From Polytrichum commune (taxonomy: Eukaryota; Streptophyta; Polytrichopsida; Polytrichales; Polytrichaceae): a DNA stretch of 64,000 nt. The notes under the pieces are model-generated. The model searched no databases. It worked only from the letters and a program-made list of their open reading frames with translations, and was not told the origin of the DNA. Each line of letters begins with the position of its first letter. Positions within the stretch are counted from its first letter, which is position 1. Position numbers and translations under genes: made by a program. Below are positions 23,055 to 33,065 of this stretch, one piece after another. Location of the stretch: assembly GCA_950295325.1 (NCBI GenBank), contig OX485803.1:15564001-15628000 (forward strand). The letters are read 5' to 3'.

Positions 23055-25070
23055 TGTAGTTAGGTTTTTGCTATGACTCAAAATAACAAACCCATGGAAC
23101 TAAGTCTTCAGGAAGACCGAGATAATGTCCATAAGGGTTAATGTCACATTGGATTAAGGATTATAATAACAATCTAGGACTTTTCCTTCTCCATTTCTTC
23201 TTTATCGTACTTATTCTCCACTCTTATGGTTTATTTGTGCTTTCTTTGTTGTGAGTGATTCCACCCTATCTTCAGGGAATTTTCTATCACTTTGCGTCTT
23301 GACCTATTTCAGTCGTGAAGCTCAAAAGCTTGGCAAGTTGTCATTAGCTCATAATCAGGATAACACATCCGGGGCAACGTCTTTTTAGTATCCATCTTTG
23401 TCTTTATTTGTGATGAGTTTATACTAGCAATAATTTCAAATTAATTCCACTTAATTTGCTTACAATCATTGAGCAAGTCTTTAAAAACTGTAACCTCCAC
23501 CTTCGTCTTCTGACAGATCTGACAATTCATCTCAAAGAACATCCATCTTGTTAATACACCAAATATGTATATATTTATCAGGCTATATCCCTTGATTAGT
23601 TAACTTGTACCATCCAAAGAATTTGTATAAAAGGTAGTCTTGTCTCACACGGTAAAGTCTTCTCCTTCTGACTATGCAGTCAATGTCCACGTCAACCCTT
23701 ACTCGGCCTACCTACTCTCTTTTATACTAGCTGGCGATATGTGGCCAACTTGCCCAGGCGATATCCTATCTCATGGAATCACCGCAAGGTAAGGTCTATA
23801 GTGGCTCAAGCCTTCAGTCACGGCTATGGCCTATCACATTCTCTTGGGCACAGTCTTGCCCATCCCATGCCTCTTAGTTTGTAATGCTCATGCTCTGGCT
23901 ATTCACCTTCTCTGGACGTAGCCCAAACTTCGGCTTCTCTGCTCTGCAATCAGGCTATGGCCCTTTTATCTCCCATCAGGAAGTTAACTACAACTTGACC
24001 CTTTACAGGTCATGCCTCTACACCAATGGCTTCAGACTCTTGCTCTTTTGCCGGTACTTAGTCTTCACTCCCTCTCACCGGGTAAGTGACTTAACTTGCA
24101 AGACTATAGCCTGTTGATATTTCTTCCACTCACGTCTTAACTCTCTTTCTCTCTAATTCTCATTCAGATGTTTTCTTTGTGGCCTCTCGCCAAAAGACTC
24201 GAACTCTCACAATGTGCGACCACTCATTGGCTTAACACATCCAACCAATAACTTCACAGCTTATTGCTCTCAAACATTTGCCTCTTTAGACATTGCTCTC
24301 TAAGTTCCACTTTCTCACTTATTTTCCTCTCTCTCTGCAGCTAGCCTTCAAGTTCTATCTCGGATTAAGAAAACTATCTCTCATGCTTATGGCCATATTC
24401 TGATTACGACCATTGTTGATTTTTAGACTTTACTCTCAATCTACCTCGCCCTCTTGGCGGATTATTTGTCTATTCCAACGCTCACGGCTATCGCCCGTAT
24501 GCTTCACTGCTCAACTTGCCTTCTCGACACTGACTTCAAACTAAGACTAACTCCCATCACTCTTCCAGCCATTACTCAAGACGTAGTTCCATTCAAGACA
24601 ATTTACTCTCATTCAAACAATCATTACCATCATCAAAATTGCATTGCACACACTCAAGACTATTGTTCAACAAAATACTATATTCCACATATCAGTGTTC
24701 TCAATCACAAGACACCGAATCTCTCGGTTTTTCATTTGCCTATTGCTATGTTTCTCTCGAGTATCACACTCGGAGTATGCCTAATTGCACTCAACCTCAA
24801 TCATTGAGCGTTGATGCTCTACTAGCCTATTGCTCTATTCTATGATTATGTTTGATTTTGCATTTGAAGATAGCCTACTTGCTTTCTGCTTCGCCTCCTC
24901 CTTATGGTGACGACAGAGGAGGAGTCAGTTAGGGTTGTAACTGATTCCTAATGATAATGGCCCCTAACTACCACTTCAGACATCATCCATAGCCCATTTT
25001 CCGGATGAATGTCTTTAAAATTCAAAAATTGCCTAACCCAGCCAGGCTATAGCCAAAAATTGGTCTTACA
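23055..25070. mobile_element. Solo-LTR-like insertion (TG...CA, 5-bp TSD)
   Basis: The sequence starts TGTAGTTAGG and ends GGTCTTACA, and is flanked by the 5-bp direct repeat TGGCC (23050-23054 and 25071-25075). Sister repeat units in the array show the undisturbed target (TGTTGCCCAATCACCC and similar). The 5-bp duplication and TG...CA ends fit an LTR retrotransposon. No internal domain, primer-binding site or second LTR is visible within 2,016 bp, so a solo LTR is the best reading; a short non-autonomous element is possible. The interior is C/T-rich (23640-24420). The open frame 24454-24807 inside it has no recognisable domain. Confidence 0.75.
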
Positions 25071-25877
25071 TGGCCCAACCGCCCATGTTAATTATTTCCA
25101 CACTAATATGACTACTTGGTGTAGCAATGAGACTCACTCAAGAGATGTGATTGGAATGCAGTATCGGCCCATGTGGGCCTATGGGTCCTCAAGGCCACTT
25201 CACACACAAGCCAAGAGCCATGACCATGACATTGTGAGAGCCCCTAAAAATTGTCCGAAGGTTGTCCCAAGACACTTCCAAAATCATGGAGTGTGGTCAC
25301 ATGCCCTCAAGTTTAGAGTGGAATCATATGTGACCATGCCCTCAACCAATTGCTATATATCTATGAATTTTCATTCATGCGGGATCCTCAAACATGATAA
25401 AATATAACAAATCAAGAGTTGTGAGCATTCAGAGTGTCAATGTCTCCTGGTTTTGTGTTAGGCCTACCTCCAAGAGGTGGTTTTTGAAAATAGTCCAAGT
25501 GAGCATGAAACATGATCCATTTGATGCCATCATCCATGTAGGAATCCATGTAGACTTTACATCCAACTTGTATTCACTTACTCCATTGGTCCCTCAAAGC
25601 ATAGAGTGAAGTGACCTTAAACCGCTCCACCTATTCCACCAATGAGAGTGCTTGAAGTGCAATGGTCACGGGCGTTCCGTCTCATGTGTGAAGTGGCCCT
25701 TGTATCCATGTTAATTATGCATTTCAAGCAATAAAGTCACCGGAAGGAAAAAAATGGCCTAATGCTTGGATCTAAACCTCGTGTATATTTCATTGGCAAC
25801 GAAACTAACAGCCACCCTACCCAATCCCAAAAATTATTGGATGTTGGAAATTTTCACTTGTCCCTCTGCATCCTTTT

Positions 25878-26345
25878 TAGGCCATCACTTTTACAATTAG
25901 CCATTTTGGGTCCACATAAGAATCATTCTACCCCTAATCTAGTGCACAAGTAGTGGTCATTCACCGTTTTTGGTTTGTCAACCTAAATCCACAAGAAGAA
26001 GTGATAGGTGGGATGCAATGATTGGCCGGATAGGTGTTGTTTCACACCACTTGCGATCACTTGTGGGTGCCATTAAGCTAACCATATTCTGTGTATTCAT
26101 ACGCAGAGTATGATATTTTGAATCTAAAATCAGGGAGACTCTACTATTCAAGTAGGGGGTTTGACTTACTCGCCTCTTTGGAAAAAATGTAACTAATTAT
26201 CTACATGGATCAAATTATGAAACAACTTGCATTCCTCATCATTTCCTCTACTCCGTTTCCGAGAATAATTGCACAAATTTTAAGCCGCTCTTTTTGGCGG
26301 AATCGGCTTATTTTTCACCGTTTTCCGTATTTCTACCTTAGGCCC
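25878..26345. repeat. Dispersed repeat copy 1 (shared with 62.3-62.75 kb)
   Basis: Positions 25995-26345 match 62430-62745 in direct orientation at about 80% (GATAGGT, CACTT-GATCACTT-TGGGTGCCATT, AGGTTTGACTTA, AAACAACTTGC, TTTTCACCGTTTTCCGT). The adjoining 25878-25985 matches the same neighbour of the second copy only as its reverse complement. No coding capacity is seen. Confidence 0.75.
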
Positions 26346-26902
26346 AAATCTAGATGTGAGAGACTCACCAATGGAGTGAAGTGTGTCTGGCTAGGCGGGC
26401 CATGTGGACACTCAGATGTACGCATCTGGTACAGTATACTCTGAGAGACGGAGGAGTGAAGTTGGATCTAGAATAGGTGTAGATTGAGTAGATGAAGGCG
26501 GGCAGCCATCCTGCCCGTCTCCAAAAAATGTTGTTGCATCCTAGAACCCCAATTTGGCACCTGCCCCTCCCCTTCTTTCCAAAGTTGTGGGATTAAATGT
26601 AGCCACATCGGGATTATATTAGTCAAAACTGGTCTACACCCGAACTTCCAAGACAATTTAGAGTTGTTTTTGTAAAGCAATGGAGATGAAACTATGGGTT
26701 AGTCCCAAACCTTGGGTTCATGAGACTTAACAAAACATCCACCAAGTTTTCTTAATTCTTACATTATCAAACACAAAGAGTGGTGACACGTTATTGGAAA
26801 ACCAGGTTTTTAGCTTGTCTTACTACGATGGGTGGGCCAGCTAGCTTGAGATTTCGGACAACGGGTTTTGTGCATTTTTGGGATTTATGATTTATTTTAG
26901 AT

Positions 26903-27311
26903 CACGGGTAGATCACTCCATTGGCAAGTTGAACACCACATGCGACCAAAAAAAATCTTCTTTTGGTAAGTTGCACCACCAAAATGGGTCAAAATTTTAT
27001 CAAATTTTTTTCATGAGTAGATATACACAGTACCTATGACATAGTCAAAAGTGGTAACTAAATTTGATGATTTGTTTTTTTCATAAAACATACCATTTCT
27101 AACTAGAATGACACAGAATTGAACTAAAACAATTACTAAAAAAATAAAGATGACTAAATTTTTTTTAAAAGTATACAAAAGATACTATCAATGGTTATGT
27201 ATATGTAGAAAAAATATCATAAATTTTAAAATTATATATGGCATGTAATATAGGGGTAGCAAACTTTGTCCCCACGTGGTGTCAACTTGGCAATGAAGTG
27301 ACCTCCCCGTG
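26903..27311. mobile_element. hAT-type MITE (8-bp TSD, about 36-bp TIRs)
   Basis: The 409-bp element starts CACGGGTAGATCACTCCATT and its end reads back as CACGGGGAGGTCACTTCATT, giving imperfect TIRs of about 36 bp. The 8-bp direct repeat TTTTAGAT flanks it (26895-26902 and 27312-27319). The related repeat at 48.9 kb carries a single TTTTAGAT (48903-48910) with no element: a related empty site. An 8-bp duplication is the hAT hallmark. No transposase is encoded. Confidence 0.82.
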
Positions 27312-27402
27312 TTTTAGATGAACCTAAAATTCTCTCAAAGTTTGAGAGGAGCATGTCCCAAAACTTTCACCCAACTTTCAAAGTAGGTTCCAATGTACAA
27401 TG

Positions 27403-27609
27403 AGATAATTACATTGATTAACCCAATTAGTGTGTGTTAGTTTTAGGAGTTTCCTAGTGCTATAATGTCTTACTTGAGATTTCAATAGGTTGTTCGAACA
27501 TTATAGAACATAAATGACGTTGCTTGGTAAAATATTACATTATCGTTAAATAGTTATAGCATTGTGCATGTGACCTCTTAATAGTAACACGCACTAATTG
27601 GGATAATCA
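27403..27609. mobile_element. TIR MITE, mariner/Stowaway-like
   Basis: About 205 bp with TIRs: left TTACATTGATTAACCCAATT and the right end read back as CTACAATGATTATCCCAATT, continuing into AGTG-GTGTTA. It is absent from the 48.5-49.1 kb relative. A TA target duplication is plausible but the exact ends are blurred. The TIR resembles that of the element at 52.02-52.42 kb. Confidence 0.6.
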
Positions 27610-27720
27610 TTGTAGCTCTTAATAGATTTTTTTCTCAAAGAAGGATCAAACCCACAGTTTTGTCCCTCTTTGAGAGACTTGATTCACAAATAACTCTTTT
27701 GTTAAAGAGAGGGACTGGTC

Positions 27721-29639
27721 CCATACTCCCTCACCCACTTCTCATAAGGATAAGAAACACGAAATTAAATTTGCAAGATGATTAGCAAATCCAAATCATG
27801 CTTGTACTAGTCATTTGCCTAATAATTTTCATTATTCGTATGAATATCTTACTCAATATCAAAGTGAAGATTCTTGTGCACATATAGGTCCACTGCCCCA
27901 ATCATGTTGACTATTGAGCCTAAAATGGTTAGCATCATTTGAACACTTAGTCCAGTCTCTTTTGAACACATGTCATTTTGGTTCCGTTCTTTAGATTCAC
28001 AACCAACCATACACCATTCAAATATAGGCGTCCATATTATTGCTATATTTGATTTAGGCACAACGTACCAAGGTAGCAACCATACTAGATAATTACATTT
28101 GGACCATCCATAAATTTTCAAAGCAATGAACAATTGTAAACAAAATAGATACATGATTCCAAATTTTGAAATATAATTTTACAACTTAATAAAAGACTTC
28201 GATTTATTTTTTCTTATAATGAAAGTAAAACTCACAATTGCAAAAGTCTTGTGGTACATTACCTTCACATTAGGTACATACCACAAGTTATATCTAAATA
28301 ATTTATAAATAAATATAAATTACAATAAGGGGTTGAGATGTGGGGAATATTCGGTAGAATATTGTAAGTCCCACATAACATTGTTATGGATCTTAATAAT
28401 GTTATGCTAACACTATATCAACCCACACGAAAAGATATTTTGCTTTAGATTTACAACAATCGTCTCATGGGATTATCTACAATAATTCACTTTAGATTAA
28501 TTGCTACCCCGGAAGGAGGATTGACTAGGAGAGATGCCTAGTGTGGCACATGAATCTAATACATATGTAGATTTCATACGAAAGAAGCGGGCAATTGTTG
28601 CCCCCCCCCCCCTTTCCTCCTTGATTAAGTCCAAATGGGAAATCAAGTTAGACTTAGAAACTACACCCGTGTGTATGTATGTGCAATTAGGTTGCCCCAC
28701 ACTAATATATAAATATACCACATTATTTTGAACATATATTACCATACTAACAACAACTACACAAGTTGTGTTTTCGTTGTGGCTCTTATATGGATGAATA
28801 AACTCAAATATAAGTTCTTGTAACTTGATTTTGATCCAAAGTAATTTACACGAGTAAAGAAGCCACTTGTCTATGATGGCAACTTGATTGCACATATTAG
28901 TCTACCAAATGCCAGGCAAAAGACAAAGAGTGATTGTGGTCATAACATCAAGTAGCAATGCTAGCACCGCAATATTACCTCAACAAGAAGGGAACAACTT
29001 GCAAAGCAAGGGTGAGTGGACGGGGAATTAATAATAAACAATAATAGCTTCAAAAAGGTGTTGAAAAGGTTTCCAATGCGGATATAGGAAGACTTTTCCA
29101 AAAAGTACAACAACCTTTTGACACCACCAACTTTCCCCGTTGCCTTATAGCTATCTAGATTTGGGTAGATTCTAAGTTAGCCTACATTAGAACCTTTGCC
29201 GTCACTTGGCATTAGTTTTGTCCTAGAATTTAACATAATTCATTCTAATTAGTGGAAGTGACTACCCAAATAGGTTTTAAATAACCTACGAAAAACTCAA
29301 AAGTAGAGCCACCTTTGCTCTCAAAAGAGCATCAAACTGGCACACACTAGTTTGATGTTCTTTTGAGAAGGTCATTATGGGCTTGTTACTTAGCATTATG
29401 ATGATTAGTGTGGGCCACTCCAATCTCAAAGTCCAATTGATTGTGAACCAGTGATCATACTTCTAGCAAGACACTCCCAATCAATTACCTATATATTTAA
29501 CCTTGTTTAATATATCTTATATGTATCATGATATCAAAAAGAGTTTGAAACAAATGAAACTTTATCTTGTTGCCAAAACATATACAAGGCCATTGGGACA
29601 CGAAACATATAGAGGACAATTTTCTAACGTGTATGTGGT
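27721..29639. other. AT-rich intergenic DNA
   Basis: I see no gene. The stretch holds a fragment of the 21-26 kb array near 28500-28640, next to a C homopolymer, and open frames (27849-28154, 28497-28895 on the - strand) without recognisable domains. Confidence 0.5.
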
Positions 29640-30200
29640 GGAATGAACAACCCCAAGAAGGTTGACAAGACATCTAGGCATGATGAATAATACAATAGTG
29701 GAGATCTTGATATTCCATGATATCTTTCAATTCGACCATAAGTATATAGTTATTGGCTTCCCACATTGTATCAAATTTGTCAAACGTCTCTTCGAAATCA
29801 ATGCGTCCTTGGCAACCTTGAAGATGTTGATCCTTGTGATCCTAGCTTGGTTAGTTAAGATGCCCATCCCATATAGTTTGATATGCATTCTTCTCATCCC
29901 ATTTGATCCCATTGAAGGTTATATCATTTCATTCAATCCACATGATCCATATTAAGGTAATGCCTCTCGAAAACAACCAAATTCTTATAAATTTTCTTAG
30001 AAGGTTTGAGGTTATCTTCCCAAAGATCCCATGATGCCAAATCTTTCTTTGATGAGCCCTTGGGCTCCTCCTTGATTTCTAGCGATCAACCATGCTATTA
30101 GAATAGTCCCAAGCTCTCCCAAGCGATCTATAGTCCCAAAATCTATATGCAATAGTCTCCATGTTGTTTTTGTAACTACCCTACCAACCTCCAAGGCTAT
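29640..30200 (-). pseudogene. Decayed LINE (non-LTR retrotransposon) C-terminal fragment
   Basis: On the - strand a frame near 29945-29840 reads IMWIE, a stop, then NDITFNGIKW and QTIWDG. This matches the pattern I-L-W-x-I-W-x-E-R-N-D-x-x-F-N-G that closes plant LINE reverse transcriptases after the zinc-binding domain. Upstream (30194-30012) the - strand is open for 60 codons. Stops and frame changes show it is dead. A similar tail occurs at 46.3-46.55 kb. Confidence 0.45.
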
Positions 30201-30345
30201 GTAGACACATGCCTACATACCTACATACGATTCATCTATATACCTATCAAGGACACACTATTATATTATGCATGAGCTATAAGCTAAAATAGTAATAAGA
30301 TATGGTTGTGGAGGTGAAGCAAAGGTCACATTACAAACTTACTAA

Positions 30346-30739
30346 GAGCATCCTCAGTCGGTCTAGGTAAAGCTCACTGCAAACCAAGACCTATCTTGCT
30401 TAAAATTGCTCAAAATTTAGAGGGAGTGCACCAAATCTTGCTTAAAATGGACAGATCCTCCCACACTCCCTCTAAATGTCAAAAATTTGGAGGGAGTGTG
30501 GGAGGATCTTTCCATTTTTAAGCAAGATTTGGTGCACTCCCTCTAAATTTTGAAAATGTGGTGTTTTCAATGAGGGATTTCACCTACGTCAATTTTTTAC
30601 AATTCTTTTTTCTTGAGAAATATCTCACGTTTATTTAGGTGTGCTTCTAATGATGGTAATTTCAGTTTCTAATTTTAGGTCAGTCAGAAGATAGGTTTTG
30701 GTTTGCAGTGAGCTTTACCTAGACCGACTGAGGATGCTC
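30346..30739. mobile_element. PIF/Harbinger (Tourist-like) MITE with nested hairpin
   Basis: The 394-bp element begins GAGCATCCTCAGTCGGTCTA and its right end is the inverse of this; the TIRs run about 52 bp with one or two mismatches. It is flanked by TAA on both sides (30343-30345 and 30740-30742), the 3-bp target duplication typical of PIF/Harbinger. Inside lies a second inverted repeat: arms of about 66 bp at 30411-30476 and 30486-30552, some 90% complementary, with a loop of about 9 bases. No protein is encoded. Confidence 0.88.
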
Positions 30740-30742
30740 TAA

Positions 30743-32084
30743 CAAGGGCCACCAACCTTGGCTTGGGGTTTGTGGCGTCTATATAAACTCATCCATCGTG
30801 GATGAAAGGGTTCTTGTAAAAACAAGTCCCTTGTAAGGTTGAGGGCAACTTCGTTTTAATTGGAGTCCACTGCATTGATTCATGGTCTCTGGTGCCATTT
30901 TCGGGGTCAAACAATCTTGAAATAATTTGATTTGGAGTTTTTGCCTTGCTGATGGATGAGTTTGCGTAGACACCACGAATCCCTAGCCATAGTAGGGGGT
31001 TTGTACAATTCTAGCATACGCCTCATAATAAGATAAGAATGTCACGCATTCACATTACAAGATGTGACATGAGTCTCTTGAAATCTTACAAAAGCTTTGT
31101 GGGATTTGACTCTTGAGTTTGATTGATGGATGGAGCCAAATTGATGAAAGGTGGAGGTGATGTGGAGCCTTCAAACCTTATTAAGGTCGAGGCATCCATA
31201 ATTGGCCATGTCCATTTAACTGCTCACTAGGATCATATAGTGCCGGCATGGACAAGATCTATATTTTTGGGACAAATGGAGTTAAGGTTTATGTGGTGAC
31301 AACTTGTGATTGATTACTCTTGTAAGAGATTTGACAACCGTTTAGCCAAGCAATAGCATTTAGAAAAGCGCTTATGGGTTAGCACAAAAATTGACTATGT
31401 GTTACCATGGTTTGGGTTTGGGTTTGGGTTTAGGGTATAGGATTTAAACCCTAAACGAACTTCACCACTTCAAGATTTGTAGCAATTTCCATATTCATGA
31501 AAAGAAAAGAAAATGCATTCTCCTTAGAATTTGTTTCTCTTTGCAAGAAAAAACAATGTTCTACTATTACTCCTCCTGAACATATGCAAACTTTGTTATT
31601 CTATCGGTTATAGATGCCTCAACCTCAATGGTTCAATTTGGAAATAACTCGAGGGTGTCCTTTTTAACAACACGACAAAATGGATTCTACCTATACCAAC
31701 TTGAAGTTATGGCCGCCATGTTGCTCCTCTTAATATATGCACCGCATACGGTTACATGGACAACAAACGGCATATGTTTGGAACATGTATATGGGGTTGG
31801 TGTCATTTTTGGACCTTACCCTCTTGGAGCTTCTTGGCCGCCTCGATCATTTGAGCATCAATGCATTGAATTGCATGACCCTATTGGTGAAATGTCCATG
31901 AGTGAAAGTTGTGGTGATGCCCTTTCACCCTTTACATTTATTGCACCATAGCCAAGGATTCGGCGCAATCATGTGATGAGTCAAAGGTGAAAACGCCAGG
32001 CACTCCTCAATGCTTGGAAGTAACATTTTAAAGCGGATTTAACGTCATCGTTAGCAACTAAAAATATATCTATTTAAAAAAAAC
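30743..32084. other. Intergenic DNA, no gene recognised
   Basis: The only notable items are a degenerate telomere-like tract (TTTGGG repeats then TTTAGGG) at about 31410-31437 and an unassigned 107-codon + strand frame (31628-31951) that has no recognisable domain. Confidence 0.5.
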
Positions 32085-32094
32085 TGAATTACCT

Positions 32095-32965
32095 TACACC
32101 ATTTATGGTGTTTAGTATCACGTACATAAACAATGCCAATTCTTCTATTACGAGGTCTATGTTAGGTTATACTAATGACCAACAACTTGTTCATTGGTGT
32201 AATTGTAAGGTATTCGGTGTTGATGTGTTCACTAATATATCTTGGTATTAGTAATCTCAGTAGTATTATGAGGTCTATGCCTAGGTTACAAAATGGTCAA
32301 CAAGTTGATCGTAAGTGTGAACACATGACATTAGTGTGCTCAATAATAGGGTCCAACCACAATAAGGTGTACCAAAATTGTGTCATACATCACCTTTTTT
32401 CTACAGTCCTTGACACTCCTTTGAGTAATTGTCATGCTTTTATTCTGAGCTTTACATATGTTTATAATCAAGACTTGGCACAATTATGGATATTGTCGTC
32501 ACATTTGATTGATGATTTGTAATTTTAATCGGTTATATTGCCTTGAACATTAGTCATTAGAAAATTGAAGGATTGCTTTCCATTTCATGAGTGGTACACC
32601 TTATCATGGTTGGACCCAATATCTTTCTCTTACATGCTTAAATGTAAATGCATGACACTTGCCATGAGCATGGTCAATATTATTTACTTCTTACATACTA
32701 AATTGTAAGCACATGACACTTGACATCACTATCCTCGATAACATCTCTTCCATACTAGAACGGAAAACTATCACCTCAAATAGTTCAATTGCTTGTTAAA
32801 TATCACGTAGTTGATAATAATTATGCGCTTCAAAGTGTTACATGTGTTGACAAATTTGTATCACGTTGACAATTAGCAGGCATGACACTACTAGGTCTCT
32901 AGGCAACTAGTTCAGACCCTTCACAAATATTGTACGTGACATTAAATACCATAAATGGTGTAATT
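32095..32965. mobile_element. TIR element with palindromic CACCATTTATGGTG ends
   Basis: The left end TTACACCATTTATGGTGTTT followed by AGTATCACGTACA is mirrored at 32925-32965 (TGTACGTGACATTAAATACC and ATAAATGGTGTAA). Internal sequence at 32340-32385 (GGGTCCAACCACAATAAGGT) also recurs inverted at 32595-32632. A further end of the same type lies at 33758-33780. The target duplication was not resolved and no transposase was recognised. Confidence 0.55.
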
Positions 32966-33065
32966 TATACCAATTATGATATTTAGTATCAAACACACTA
33001 AATAAAGTGTCACACCTGCTAATTGCCAACATGATGTTATTTGTCAACATAAGCAACTTTTAAAA
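32825..33065. repeat. Inverted repeat pair (foldback)
   Basis: 32828-32890 (GTGTT...TTTGTATCA...GACAATTAGCAGG) is reversed at 33007-33062 (CCTGCTAATTGCCAACATGA and TGTCAACATAAG). Arms are about 60 bp with a 115-bp spacer that itself contains palindromic ATAAATGGTGT and ATGATATTTAGTAT motifs. Confidence 0.6.

Larger units (their letters stand above)
20840..26680. repeat. Degenerate array of about 0.7-0.9 kb repeats
   Basis: Several imperfect direct units share anchors in the same order: GGAGTGCAGTG (20915, 21506, 21762, 22569 and, weaker, 25145 and 26365), then CAAAATTTGTTGC or a close relative (21066, 22725, 26523), then TCTACACTAAATAGTCC (21131, 22125, 22790), then ACCTTGACTA (21392, 22400) and TTATTTCCACGCTAAT (21432, 22430, 25090). 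The unit at 21506 is partial. One unit is split by the element at 23055-25070. Identity is roughly 70-85%. No protein is encoded. A further fragment appears near 28500-28640. The repeat type is not one I recognise. Confidence 0.8.
26600..27720. repeat. Dispersed repeat copy 1 (filled site; shared with 48.53-49.1 kb)
   Basis: Three blocks match 48530-49100 in order: 26640-26850 (AGAGTTGTTT, GGTTTAGTCCCAAACCTTG-like, GATGGGTGGGCCA), 27320-27390 (AAATTCTCTCAAAGTTTGA, TTTCACCCAA) and 27615-27720 (TCAAAGAAGGATCAAACCCAC). The gaps between blocks are two TIR elements absent from the other copy. Confidence 0.75.

Noticed and set aside
24454-24807. 117-codon + strand frame
   Set aside because: It lies inside the LTR-like insertion and has no recognisable domain.
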